A stretch of DNA of 64,000 bases from Drosophila miranda. Its lineage: Eukaryota; Arthropoda; Insecta; Diptera; Drosophilidae. The stretch's first letter is position 1. Each line of letters opens with the position of its first letter. A model generated the notes under the pieces. The model saw only the letters and a list, made by a program, of their open reading frames with translations. It was not told the origin of the DNA and made no database searches. Positions 37,673-49,674 of this stretch are shown here, piece after piece. Both the position numbers and the translations under genes were made by a program. The stretch lies in contig NC_046677.1 of NCBI RefSeq assembly GCF_003369915.1, positions 11,594,001-11,658,000 of the forward strand. The letters are read 5' to 3'.

Positions 37673-38906
37673 AAACATTTCAAAGATTACATGAGAATAG
37701 AGAATGAATCCATACAATGTTTAGCTTTATAAGGTCATAGGTTATCTTTAAATAGCTGCCTCAAACTATCGAATGAACAAATCTGATCTTTTTCAGAATT
37801 TCAATCCAAAATAGTAAAAAAGTGGGGTTTCACTGCTCTAAAAACCCGCATATTTTATAAGATTTGTTTTATTTTTTAGCCACTGTCCTGGCAAACACGG
37901 CCGCCACCTTCAACAAAAGGTTTATTGACAGCCAGTAGCGGCGTTTTTATCGTCCTGTTTACGCGTGGGTGAATGAAATGTATATTTGATTACTCCTCCA
38001 CTTTCGCGTTCGTCCGTGTGCGACAGGTGAAACTTTTCACTCGGCTTCTTTATAGAGAGAAAGAGGAGGCCTTTATTTAATGAAGCCCAGCCGCGGCGGC
38101 CAGTGGCTATTAACCACTTTTTGCCACCGTTGACACAATTTCAAAACGATCGATTTTGGTCTGCTTCCACCTTTATGCTTTGGGGGGTGGTAGATATGTA
38201 GAATATTATGCCCATGGAAGGAGGGCACGGCACACACCCTGCTGTATGTGTGAGTGTCAATCAACTAATTGGACCAGTGACCCCTGCTAATTGAAGAGCT
38301 CAAACTGATCTGATCGGTGTGGCATATTACATATATGTACATATTTATGTACATATGTACATAATTTGCTTAGACCAAAAAGACGAACAGAAATCTACTT
38401 GAGAAGTGTGTTGTGCTCCATGGGTTAACATATCTTTTATTGGTTGCGATTTCTGAATGAACCACTAGCTACAGAATGACTAGTGAGGAGTAAAACAATA
38501 TATGTATCAGGGATCGTAACGATTATAATTTTTTAAACAAAATTAAAGAATAAGTTTATTTGTTGAATTTTTTGTTTTAAATTTTTTTAAATTAATAAAA
38601 TTTTAAATAAATGTTATGATTTAATTTTTATTATAAAAATTGAAAATAAAAATTGAATTCAAATATCTTTTGAAACAAAGAAGCCAGATCATATATAGTC
38701 CTTTTTATATGACCTGCGCATTAATACCCTTCAAATGGGCGGAAATGTATGTAAGTATATTAATTATCCGCTTAGGCACTTGCACAGACCGCCTAATCAG
38801 CGGATAATGTGTAAGCGAAAAAGAGTACAAGAGATAAAGAGAACTTAAGAATAATGACTCAAAATGCACAAAATGCATAAAATACATTCATTAGCGACGC
38901 ACAACG

Positions 38907-39070
38907 CACAGTGGGTGGTCAAACGGCCAATGTAATTAATAGAAACTAATACCAAACTAAACAATTTTTTGATACAGGTAGTGAAAAATATCCTAAAGTT
39001 CTGAATTCTGGGAAAAAGTAAGTGTTTTAAGGCAAAAAACGAAACTAAATTGGCCGTTTGACCCACTGTG
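38907..39070. mobile_element. 164-bp Transib-like non-autonomous DNA transposon (MITE)
   Basis: The termini are inverted repeats of about 27-29 bp. The left end reads CACAGTGGGTGGTCAAACGG and the right end, reverse-complemented, reads CACAGTGGGTCAAACGGCCA; both continue into GGCCAAT. The element is flanked by a perfect five-base direct repeat, CAACG, at 38902-38906 and 39071-39075. A terminus matching CACWRTG plus a 5-bp target duplication is the hallmark of the Transib superfamily, relatives of RAG1. The interior has no coding capacity, so it would have been moved in trans. The left terminus has two extra G bases relative to the right. Confidence 0.65.
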
Positions 39071-40231
39071 CAACGGAGAGACTAGATATCTGTTATAAAT
39101 ATATTTTTAGAATTCGATTTGCGATAAGAAGTGTTGTAAATGACATGTGTAATATGGTGAAATGGCGTGATCAAAATCGGTTCATAAAAGGAAAAAGACT
39201 GAAGAAATGTCTGTCCATATCTAATGGGGCTATAAATATATGGAAATATCACTTGATTCATCGAAAAGTATTCATACGTCTACCCCTCGAAGACAGTCTT
39301 CTGTTTACTTTGTACACAGATTGTGAAATAGTAATATGTCGCCATCCTGTTTAGAATTTTTTTATTATCATGGCATTGCGAAAAGCGTCGTGAAGAACCC
39401 AATTTTTTCCCCGTTTATAAGTGTTGTTGTTTCGTGGTGTTTATACTCGTAGTTGCTATAGCTTCAAACCCATTAGATCGGTAGACATTGGTTATCTACC
39501 CGTTCCCAAATCGATTCCGAGGGGTGGTTGCACTGATTGCACTGCAAATGCAGGTCATCCTTGTAACAAATACATAGAGCACTTTCGCCTCCACCCACCC
39601 ACACACCCTTACACCCACAACTCAAAACAGCAAAAGTACAACAAATACGTTCGGGTGTAATATGTAATAACAAATAATAATGCGCCTAAAACTGGGCCAA
39701 ACGAATACAATGAAATGAAAATGGGAATGAAAATGAAATGAAAATGGCAGAAAATGCACTTCAATGCGAAAGGGCCTTGTGGGCCTTTGCTCTGCTGCCA
39801 TCCATCGTGCATTCTGCACTTGACAACTTTCGCTCTATGGGAAGTGAAGTGCTCAGTAAGGTTGTGGGGTTTTGTTGTTGTGGGGTTCTCTTCTATATGT
39901 ACGGTTAATCCACAGACAGACGACAGGTGGAGGAGAGAGAGAGCGGGAAGAGACACCCAGAGTCCACTTTGGTTGCGTGTATGTTCTGATTTGGGGGTTG
40001 GCTTCGGATTGTAGCCACTCCGATTTCCTTTTTAGAGCTCATGTGTGTCATGTGTGTGTGTGTGTGTGTCTGCGGTTGACCAACGTTTTATTGATTGATG
40101 TGCGACCGTTGTATACACACGGCAGTGTGTGTCCTGGGCCAATTGATTAATACTTTTCCATCATTCCCTTTTTTTACAGTTCCAAGAATCAGAGCAAACG
40201 CGAGAGACGTTGTAAGAATTTCTGTAGCAAA

Positions 40232-41061
40232 ATGGCATCCGGCGGCTTGGCATGTGTCAAATATTTGACATTCTTTTGCAATCTCCTATTTGCGGTAAGT
40301 CCAGCTTCCTTTTTAACCGCACTCAGACTTCAATTTCCGATTTTAATCTCGCTATAGCTCACTGGACTGCTCATCTTTCTGGTGGGTGGCATGGTCCAAT
40401 TGAATTATGCCCACTATTCGAACTTTGTTAGTGATCATATATGGACCGCACCCATTATACTGATGATTGTGGGTGCCGCTGTGGCCGTCATTTGTTTCCT
40501 TGGCTGTTGCGGTGCCTTGAAGGAGAGCAGCTGCATGATCCTGAGCTTTGCCATACTCGCTGTGGTCATATTCCTGTTCGAAATAGGTCTGGGCGTGGCC
40601 GGGTATGTGAAGCATTCGGGCTTGCAGCAGCTAATGGAGGGACAATTCAATTCGACCATGAGGCATTACAAGGAGCGTGAGGACTATCGGGATGCCTGGA
40701 CCCTGTTGCAAACGGAATTGGACTGCTGCGGCACTTATGGACCCAACGACTGGGAGGTCATTTACCCCAACAAGACCCTGCCGCCCGCATGCTGCTCTGT
40801 CATTAATTTGAGCGAGGCCAAGGAGTGCACTGTGGTGCATGCCACACAGAATGGTTGCTTGCAGAAGCTCTTGGCCATTTTGGACTCGAAGACATTGATC
40901 TTGGCCTTTGTGGTGCTGGCAGTGGCGGGAATACAGGTGAGTGGGATGGACTTTTCAATGGCCTTGCTTTTTGTTAACTCTGGTTTGTTCCTTAGCTTTT
41001 GACCATACTCTTTGCCTGCTGCCTGTATCGTTCGTTTCGCCGGAGCTACGATCACGTTTAG
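40232..41061 (+). CDS. Tsp39D: Tetraspanin Tsp39D
   Basis: Coding exons 40232-40294, 40358-40936 and 40996-41061, all phase 0 with clean GT-AG ends, give 235 residues. Four membrane segments are visible, at about residues 12-36, 51-73, 82-104 and 203-228. The large extracellular loop between the third and fourth holds the diagnostic Cys-Cys-Gly motif (LDCCGTYGPNDW, near residue 144), a later PPACC and further cysteines. Tetraspanins organise membrane microdomains with partner proteins. The size and intron pattern agree with Tsp39D as I recall it, and position next to dtr and Gr39b matches the fly gene order. The start follows an acceptor at 40178-40179 and a short leader segment. Confidence 0.92.
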
Positions 41062-42421
41062 ATTGCGCAGCGATGATCCCGTCTGTCGACTTTGAAGCGG
41101 GTGGAAGGAAAGAACAAAGGAATAACAATTTTCGTAGTTTGTAGTTTGTCATATGCATGCGAAGATTTCTCGTTTCCGTCTTTGAATCACAAAAATCACA
41201 CACTCACAAAACACATCACGAACCACTCATGCGCCCACTGAAGGCTGATTCTGGCATACAAATATTACCTGTACGATTTCTAAATATTCGTATTTATTTC
41301 CCCTGAAGTTTAAGACATTATTTTTGCCAGTTTTCCAATCATTCCTTCTTGAAAAATGCCTTTTTGTTAACCATTTCTGCATTTGTTAATTTTAATTGTT
41401 ACCGCATTTCTTGGATAGTATTTTGCCACAAAACTAAGTTTAAGTCTCTCAATGGCAAAACATTTTCTCTCTCAAATAGAAATTAAAACATTTTTGTTGA
41501 AAGAAACGAAAAAATTTATATAATTTTTCTCATACCATTCCTTACCATACCCAAAATGCCACCCCACCACGTCACATGTTCTCATATACATATCGAATTA
41601 TATACCACATATCCATCAAATATTCTCATTCGATTCGATCAAAGTGTCCTTGCAACGATTTTATATACGATTTTTCTAGGATTTGTGTGCATTTAGAAAC
41701 TATATATATTTTTATGTATATGCAGGGGATGTAATGTGGCTTATTCCTAACTCCCTAGAAACCCCCCACCAGTTGAACCTTATTTTAAAAATCGATGTGT
41801 ACTCGTTCGTCGGTAGAAACTATTATTACGATTAAATCTATAAATCATTTATAGCCACAATATACCACTCACAACAAACACAGATCACACACATAAATAT
41901 GTATACTATAATTAACAATATATATACTCATACATACATGCATGGAAAAATGCTTTCAAAATCGAATTTACATACAATTTTGAGATCGAATATCCCATTG
42001 TATACCACAGAATTTGCATCTCCGAGGCTTTAATAATGGACGATCAAAGAACATTGAATCGGTGTTTGAAATACTCATTAAAAAACGGCATATTTGCAAT
42101 ACACAATACATCAATAATTGTCTACAAAAGCAAGTGTAAAACTGAATAAATGAACAATTTTAAATCGAAAATGTAAACGTGGAGTATACTATTACAGAAG
42201 GATGTAAAAGGAGTGTACTTTAGTGTGTTATCTCACTAAGAAGGGAATGAGAAAGACAAGTATTCATATAAATTGAATAGGTTTTTCTATGGAATGATTT
42301 TAGAAGTGTTATATAATTATTAGGCAGAAATTTCTATACAATTCTACAAAGATTTGTATAATTGAATGCTGGAGGACTCTGTGAGATCATAGCTAGGTCT
42401 CATAGGACTCATTCTCAGGGA
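41062..42421 (+). other. Tsp39D 3' UTR and spacer before dtr
   Basis: AT-rich, without ORFs of interest. AATAAA at 42145-42150 is the best candidate for the end of the Tsp39D transcript, giving a 3' UTR of about 1.1 kb. From about 42360 the composition changes towards the dtr promoter. Confidence 0.4.
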
Positions 42422-42435
42422 GTTACCTTGGCAAC
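42422..42435 (+). promoter_or_regulatory. dtr: Consensus RFX X-box upstream of dtr
   Basis: GTTACC-TT-GGCAAC matches the X-box consensus (GTNRCC, short spacer, RGYAAC) at every specified base. It lies 289 bp before the dtr start codon and about 145 bp before the likely start site. In flies, RFX controls ciliary genes in chordotonal neurons through such sites, and dtr encodes a ciliary dynein assembly factor, so the location makes functional sense. A weaker X-box-like palindrome, GTTGCTATCGACAAC, is at 42510-42524. Confidence 0.65.
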
Positions 42436-42575
42436 CCCTGTCAATAGTGTTTTAAAACGGACTCTACAGTACAGTTACAATTCAGAGTTTCCCCTGCAAC
42501 CAATGAAGCGTTGCTATCGACAACAGTAGGCTTGTTTTTTCAATCAGAATAGTCGTAGTAGTCTTGTCACTTAGT

Positions 42576-42581
42576 TCAGTG
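42576..42581 (+). promoter_or_regulatory. dtr: Probable dtr initiator
   Basis: TCAGTG, with the A at 42578, in the context TTAGTTCAGTGTGTTAC. It is 133 bp before the dtr start codon, with an A-rich leader between. No TATA box is apparent at -30. Confidence 0.45.
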
Positions 42582-42710
42582 TGTTACAACAGATCATAGT
42601 TCCTAGTCGTAATAAAATACGAACAATAATTTAGCTAAATCAAACAAATATTATATAAACTTCTGGGAAAATATAAAAAAAAATTTGTAGAGAAGAATAA
42701 CTTAGCTACA

Positions 42711-45700
42711 ATGTGCGAACCTGGCTTCGCGCGACGCCGTGAGGAGGTAACCGGCCTAAATCGCATCACCAAAAAGGGTCTCAAGGATATTTGCAAGAGG
42801 GACAAATTATATCAAACACCACGTCTCAACGATGTGCTCTACTTGCACTTCCAGGGTAAGCATTTAATCTTAATATAAAGTGAACTCTTTTGAAAAAACA
42901 ACAATTTTCTTTGCAGGTTATCAATGCATAGAAAACCTAGATGAATACACGGAGCTCAAAAGCCTTTGGCTCGAAAGCAATGCCATTTCGGAGATACAAA
43001 ACCTTACGAAACTCACAAAACTCAAGTGTTTGTATTTGCAAAATAATTTGATAACCAAAATGGAGAATCTCGAATGCAATCGCGAGTTGGATACGCTGAA
43101 TCTCAGCCAGAATCACATACGTAAAATAGAGAATATCGGCACAGATATTCTACCAGTTTTGAATACGCTAAACATCACTTCAAATTATCTGACGGACAGT
43201 GCCAGTTTGGCTGCTTTGGTGGAGTGCAAGACATTGTCGGTGTTGGACTTGTCCAACAATCGCATTGATGATATTTTGATTGTAAAGATATTCGAGCAGA
43301 TGCCCAGCCTGAAGGTGCTAGTGCTGCAGGGCAATCCTGTGGTCTCCAGACTGCCGCAGTACCGCAAGACGTTGATATTGGCCTGTGTAAGCTCTAGACC
43401 TTTATACCTATAAGATAAACTTGTTTATGGTTTCTTTTATGTTGCAGAAAGAGCTCACCTACTTGGATAGTCGTCCTGTATTTCCACGTGATCGCGCCTG
43501 TGCAGAGGCCTGGTAAAATCCTCAATAGATCTGAAAGAATATGGAGTAAAAATACTTTTCTTCCAGGAAACGCGAGGGCTACGAAGGCGAACGAAAAGAA
43601 GTTCAACGCTGGAATCGTGCCGAGCGTCGCAAAACACGTGAAAGTGTCAACAGTAAGAGAAACCACATCCGAAACCCCAAGAGAAACCCCATATCTAATC
43701 GAAATATTTCTTTCCTTTCAACAGGTGCCATACGTATGCGCAATAGACATCTAAAACCAGAGGACCAGGTGCCCCTACTCGACTCCAGTGATTCCGAGGA
43801 GGAACAGAAAGGCATTTCCAGTGCAGAAAAGACACGGAAGCGAGCCGAAATGGAATATGGTTCTGTGGATACCATGTGGGATGAGGTTTCTGGGGAAAGT
43901 CAAGCCTCGGAGCATAGCACAACCAGTTCCACATCGGCGGAGGATAATGAAAGTGCCGGCTCGCAGGCGGATCACATTGCCGAAAGCATCAGTAATCGTC
44001 GTGTGAAGCCTCTGGAGGGACGACCCAAAGTGCTGTACGATGAGGCAGCATCGGGCGATGTGGACAGCATTGTGCAACTTGTAACAAACAGAGAAGAAAA
44101 TGAACAAAAGGATCAGAATATCTCAGAGATTGAGGAACAGCACAAAGGCAAGATAGTTTTTATAGAAGAAATGAATGAAAACACAAATGCTTCGATGGAA
44201 AATCAGAAAGCAGTCTCTGAAGCTGTAGAAACCATTGGAAAACCTGTCGCAGTCGATGTCAACAATACAACATCGAATAATATCGTCGAACCTGTAAACG
44301 AACAAAACAAACTGGCTTCCGATCAGATGGAACATCTTAAAGGCAAGCGAATTCTTATAGAAAAAGTGGATGATATTGATCCAATTAAGAAAGAACTAAA
44401 GTCGCAGCCTGATGAAGCAATGCAAAATAAAGAATTGAAGCAAACATCAGAGTTAGAGGTAGGTACTGGTATACAAATTGATGATGCAACCATTAATGAA
44501 AAACTTTTTAAGGAAAAGGCAGTCACAACCAAAGACTCTAAGATAGACTCGAATGCGGAGGATCTTCCTGAATTGAAGGACATCACAGAGGCACTTCTTC
44601 AGTCAGATACCGCCTCGAAGCCGCCTCTTCAGCCGACCCTTCTTCAATCAGACAGCGGTTCAGAGATGGATAACACCGCAGATCTTGAGCAGACATGTCA
44701 AACGCTGCTCCACGTGGCCCAAGGAAACGAAGATGACGGTGACCCCACTCCAAAACAAATCAAAAGCCAAATGATAGATGAAATGTACGAGAGTTTCGGC
44801 TCGGATTTGTTTGAAGAACATCCCCTACCCATCGATCAGCTGCTGAACGAAAGCACCAAAAAATACCAACTGGAGGCCAAAGTCTGTTGCGAGGAGGAGA
44901 CAACCAAGACACCCAGATATCTCTATAAGGAATTTATTGAGGAGGTCACCTGGCGGCCCAAAAGCAAAGAACAATTGGAACGGGAACAGGAGTGTGTCGA
45001 TGCCAGTGAGAAGTGTGCCCATGATTTGGCAGAGATGGGCAGCCATCTGGAAGAGGATCTGCAGGAGCTACGCGATTTCACAGAGAACCTGAGTAGCGAT
45101 GTCCAAGAGCAAGCAAAGGATCCATCCGAGTCGGATGAGGAGCCGACAGAGGAAGAAATGGAGGCGAAGTCACAATTGCTGAAGGAGCAGTTCCAAGAGC
45201 GCAAGCAGAGACTCAAGGAGGCGATTGAGGAGGGAAAGACTATGCAAAAGAATCTTGAAGCCAGAAAGGAGGTCCTGAATAAAAGTTATGATCTCTTTGC
45301 CAAAATCATGGACGATGCCACGGATAATGTGCCGAAGCGCGTGTTTGGTGCTGGCTGTGATATGCCCAGCAAAGATTGGGACAAAGAAGAGTGCATGCAG
45401 CAGTTGCCCCTGACCTCAATGGAGGACTCCATCAAAGGGCGGCCCTCTTCCAATGAGGACGATATATTGACACGACCCTTGACAGAGCCAACCAGTTCCG
45501 AAGCCGCTGAAGAAATCTGCTCTCAATTGGATCGGAAACTGGCCGGCGAGGAGGAAGCCCTGCGTCAGCTGCTCTGTGATCTAGAAAATGAAAACGAGAT
45601 ATTGTATGACATTGAGACACAAATCGAATATGCAAAGGGACTCCTCAGCGCAGAGGACTCACAATCGCAGATGGTTTGTGCCTCACTCCTAAACGATTTG

Positions 45701-48227
45701 ATTAGTGATGTGATCTACAAGGACATCACAGAAATGGGTCCCAATAGCTATCCGCTGGGACCCATCGAATCCGACGAAGAGTACACCTACTCGGAAGAAC
45801 CAAAGCTGGAAAAGATGTTGCCACCGCATCTGGAAAATCCAGCAGGTGGCAAGAGCCTGCGCGAGTGTGTGGACACCTTCAAGGAGTTCTTTGTCTCCAA
45901 GGGGAACGATAAGCCCCGACAAGAGTCCCACACACACTTGGAGAAAATACGCGCTGCCAAGGCCCTGTTGAAGTCCAAGAGTTTGGTGGAGTTTAGTAAG
46001 GACACACCCGAAAGTTTGGATGCCCAATTGGCCAAGGATGAGGATCGGCGCAAGCGACATGTGGCTGCATCCGCAGGACGCTGCTTTGCCAAACGCGAGA
46101 AGTACGATGACACTTTGGAGGTCGTTGACAATCGTCTGATGGTCGTCAAGAAGGACACTGGGGAACTGGAGGAGTTGCCTCCGCCGCCGGATCTGATCAG
46201 TGACTCCGAATCGGAGAAGGAGGTGGAAGAAGATGACGATGCCTACGATACTGCAGAAGAGACGCTCAAAGAATATCCACGTGTTCCCTGGACCACACCG
46301 TACAAGCCAGAGCCACGCAAAGCTGCCGAACATTTGGTCAACGAAGCCATGCAACGTGTCCTAGCCGAACAATTCTCTGAACTCCCCGATGACACAAAGG
46401 AGAACGAGCCCCAAGAAGATGAATTCTTTTCGCTGGAAGCTAAGGAAACATTTGGCAATCTCGATTCCGAGTTCTTCCAAAAATTGGATCTTGATAAAGT
46501 GACGACAGCGAACAATGCGGAAGCTGCCACCGAATGTATGCGCAGCTACAATGAACTGAAGGCCTGCATGAAGGCGGGCTCCACAGAGCTCCAATTGACC
46601 AGCGAGGAGAACGAAATGCTGCAGGAGATGCTGTCATCTAATGAGGATCTGGAGGCCAAGCACAAGTCAAACGATGATCCGTTGGTGGAGCGGGAGAACG
46701 AATTGTTTAACAAAATGATGCAACGCATGAAGAAGCACGAGGAGCGGGCACGTGAGTTGCAGGAACAGCTGGAGAAAGAGAAGGAGGAGGAGAACTCAGC
46801 TCCCATTAAACTCTCGATGGGTGAGGGATCCATGCTGTATCAGCGTTGGAGTCCTTTGTCCTTAACAGAAATCATTGATCCACAAGCCGAAGAAGGAGGT
46901 CCTCAAGCAGAAGAAGGAGGTGCTCAAGCAGAAGAAGGAGGTGCCCAGTCTGAAGAAGGAGATGATCAAGCAGAAGGAGTTCCCCAAGCTGAAGAAGGCA
47001 TAACCCAGGGAGAAGAAAGCGTTCCCCAAGAAGAAGAAACACATGCCGAAAACGGAGTTGCTCAAGCAGAAGAAAGAGTTCTGCAAGCCCCAGAAATATA
47101 TCCAATAATCGGCTACGAGGACATTGATGACGATGATGCCGCATCCGATTTCACAACCGATTATTCATCCGACGATGAGGTGGCCGTTGTCGTGCCGCCA
47201 AAGATATCCCCCGCAATGCTCAAAGCCTATTACTACGAGGGCTTCGAAGAGGACATGCGTATGGTGCGTGAGAATGAGGCTAGAACTCGTCGTGGTCTGC
47301 ACGCAATAATGCAGAAGGAAAAGCAAATGTGGAAGGATAATGAAGAAGAAATGGCAGCCGATATGGCACCTTCCCCATCACCGAAGGTGGAGCACATCCC
47401 AGAAGTAAAGACTGAAACAGACACGGTCAAACCGACTGTGGAAACTGCCAAGGATAAGTGGGCAAAAATAGCATCAAGATTGAATGAATTTCTTGATCCC
47501 GAGGCCATGGAGCAGCTGGAGAGCCACGAATTTGGCGAAAGTGATGGCGAGGACGATGTAGACCTTGCTGGCTTGCAAAACTATGACGAAGAGTCGGAAA
47601 CTGAATGCGAGAGCGCTTTAAAAGAAACCGCTGAGATTGGGGATTCAGAGAAGCAAGAAAATAAAACACAGGATGAAACACTGGATCCCAAAGATACAGA
47701 AGCAATCACTGATGGTAAGAATTTAAAATATCAGCAAATACTGAATTAGTCAGGAATAACTCTTAATTTCAGAATGGAGTCCCTATCAGACCTCTTTTGA
47801 AGAGAATCGAACGGCATTGTATGATCGTAACAATAAATTGACCATGATTACCGAAGAAACCCGTGACGTTGGGGATCCAGAGACTGAAACGACGAAACTA
47901 ATTTGTCAGTGGGAAAATATAATCCCAGAAGATTCAAATATAGGCGATGGCCCTACAGAGAAGTTTCTAGACCAAAAAGCCCAAGACAACCCAGAAAACA
48001 CAGATGAACGCCCAGAAAACCCAAAAAACTTCATAACATTGGACTACTTTGTGGACACTGAACCCTCTGAATCACTAGAAGACACTGAAGCCACTGAAAC
48101 ACCAGAAGTCTCAACCGAACAAACCCTCAAAACCGAACAAATGGAATTCAATCTGGATGTCCTAAACGACGACGGCGATGTGGTCATCAAAGAAGTCACC
48201 GTCGAGGCCCAAGTGACCTACCAATAG
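42711..48227 (+). CDS. dtr: Dynein axonemal assembly factor 1 homologue (Dtr)
   Basis: Six coding exons: 42711-42855, 42917-43386, 43448-43512, 43567-43652, 43725-47714 and 47773-48227. They total 1736 residues and every phase matches across GT-AG introns of 54-72 nt. Residues about 50-205 form leucine-rich repeats ([56 protein letters not shown]). An LRR cap ([21 protein letters not shown]) and a Lys/Arg-rich helix follow. The remainder is a very long acidic, Glu/Asp-rich and partly coiled-coil region with a degenerate Gln-Ala-Glu-Glu-Gly repeat at about residues 1303-1377. DNAAF1 works in the cytoplasm in preassembly of outer and inner dynein arms, and is needed for chordotonal cilia and sperm in flies. 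It is longer than the fly protein I remember, because of the acidic tail. Confidence 0.9.
46870..47095 (+). repeat. dtr: Degenerate in-frame repeat in dtr
   Basis: Seven to ten imperfect units of about 21-27 bp encode variants of QAEEGG. The first few units are nearly identical and later ones drift (QGEES, QEEET, AENG), indicating recent in-frame expansion in the acidic tail. Confidence 0.85.
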
Positions 48228-48304
48228 AAGCATGCATTCGTTTCTCTGTTTAGTTTTTAAGGAACAGGAATCTAGAGTGTATATTAATTTTCGCACTTCC
48301 TGTA

Positions 48305-48310
48305 AATAAA
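48305..48310 (+). terminator. dtr: dtr polyadenylation signal
   Basis: AATAAA 78 nt after the dtr stop codon, giving a short 3' UTR. Confidence 0.6.
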
Positions 48311-48533
48311 CGAGCATTCCAAAAATGTAAAATTATTGGCTTTATATGCCAAATGAGTTTTAATTGATAAGGTGGTGGAAAGTTCAGACTGAAAAGCCAG
48401 TTTAAACCGCCTCAACCGTTCGTTCAATCGATGGAAAACACTTGAGAAGTCTCCCACAGATTAGAGGATGGAACATTTGCCCCGGGGTAGATTGATAGTG
48501 ACTATCAAAATTGGCACATCTTGAACCACTTGA

Positions 48534-48575
48534 AACCGGTTCGAGGGCCTTTATGGTGCATCCAGAAAACCGGTT
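48534..48575. promoter_or_regulatory. Paired Grainyhead-type sites
   Basis: Two perfect AACCGGTT palindromes, at 48534-48541 and 48568-48575, spaced 34 bp start to start. This matches the CP2/Grainyhead binding consensus. They lie in the spacer between the convergent 3' ends of dtr and Gr39b, within a locally GC-richer island (about 48390-48650). An enhancer is possible; the target gene is unknown. Confidence 0.4.
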
Positions 48576-48650
48576 TGCGTTGTTTGTTTGCGACAGTCCA
48601 GTTTGTCGTCTAAACCAGAGGCCAATCGGTTGGGTTATCACTAGGCTACC

Positions 48651-49674
48651 ATTTCTCTGATTACCCTGAATATTCTCTAGGGGTATAGTACTGGTATTAC
48701 CAAGTGATTGTACGGAGTATTATTTTTGACACTCGGGCCCGAAATTTCACCATTCGAGCGCCAGGCGGGCAGTCGCTGAATGCGTGTTCGAAATGTTATT
48801 TATACACAAAAAATACAAACTGAAAGATTAAATTGCATAATTGAAAACAGAGTAGTCGTATCAGACCCCCCGAGGTGTGCCCCTGACAACTGATGATAGG
48901 GCAATTTTGTGACATCCGATCAGATGTTACTTATTTTTCGGAGGCAGGTATCTCTGTGCCCCATAATCATACGATAGCATAAATAATTATAATGCTTCCA
49001 TTGCACTGCCAGAAATAGTGCGGATATATCATTTTTGCCCAATCACAAGTTCAACGATAAGATAATCAGTATTTTGGTTGAGTTCTTTAACTGGTTTGAG
49101 CTGGTTTTTGGTTTCGCTTTCTGGTAGGTGAGATAAAGATGGGTTTTTGGACGCTTTGGTGCCCTTAATCTTATCTAAAGACTGTTTTACCTCTTGCAGA
49201 GCTAAAAAGTACAAATAGGTCAATGTCGGGTAAATTTGGAGGGTTTTTCAAGGTCGTAAGTAAAATAATTATAATTTTTGTTCTTTTCACACATTTTTCA
49301 TTATATAAAGTGGAATGGCTACGAGATCTGTATAGACCTTTCATGAGTCTTAATAATCATTTATTTGACTTTTGAACTCCGTTTTCCATGATTTTTTTAA
49401 ATGATATTCCAACAGCATAATCACTATAATTCAGTTTAAAGGGTTAAAATAATCTTTTATTTTAGTTTTAAACATTATTTTCCGTGATTTAAACTTACGA
49501 GGCACTTAAATACTTGAGAATAATGCTTTTAGCCAGGTTTTAAGGATCTAATTTAACATTTATTTTATTTTTAAGTATGATTTTCGTAGGCGTTTCTTTA
49601 CGAGGCAATGAAGTGAATGAACAAGTGGACTTTAAAGAGTTCTAAGTCCACAAACATGTTTCCCATCAATTTTT
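48651..49674. other. Spacer between dtr and Gr39b 3' ends
   Basis: AT-rich with no supported gene. On the minus strand, an AATAAA at about 49560 may end the Gr39b transcript. Nothing else is recognised. Confidence 0.4.

Larger units (their letters stand above)
34870..40179. other. Spacer between dimm and Tsp39D
   Basis: About 5.3 kb without a supportable coding gene. It contains a diverged direct repeat, a possible non-coding exon near 36.4-36.5 kb, two repeat-derived elements and microsatellites such as the GT run near 40051-40070. The last part before 40179 ends in a polypyrimidine tract and acceptor (TTTTTTTACAG) for the Tsp39D coding exon. The Tsp39D promoter must therefore lie somewhere in this spacer. 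Confidence 0.45.

Noticed and set aside
38335..38365. TACATATGTACATA palindromes as a possible regulatory hairpin
   Set aside because: Simple AT-rich alternation common in fly spacers; no supporting context.
46862..47144. Leu/Phe-rich minus-strand ORFs resembling membrane proteins
   Set aside because: Antisense shadows of the dtr acidic repeat.
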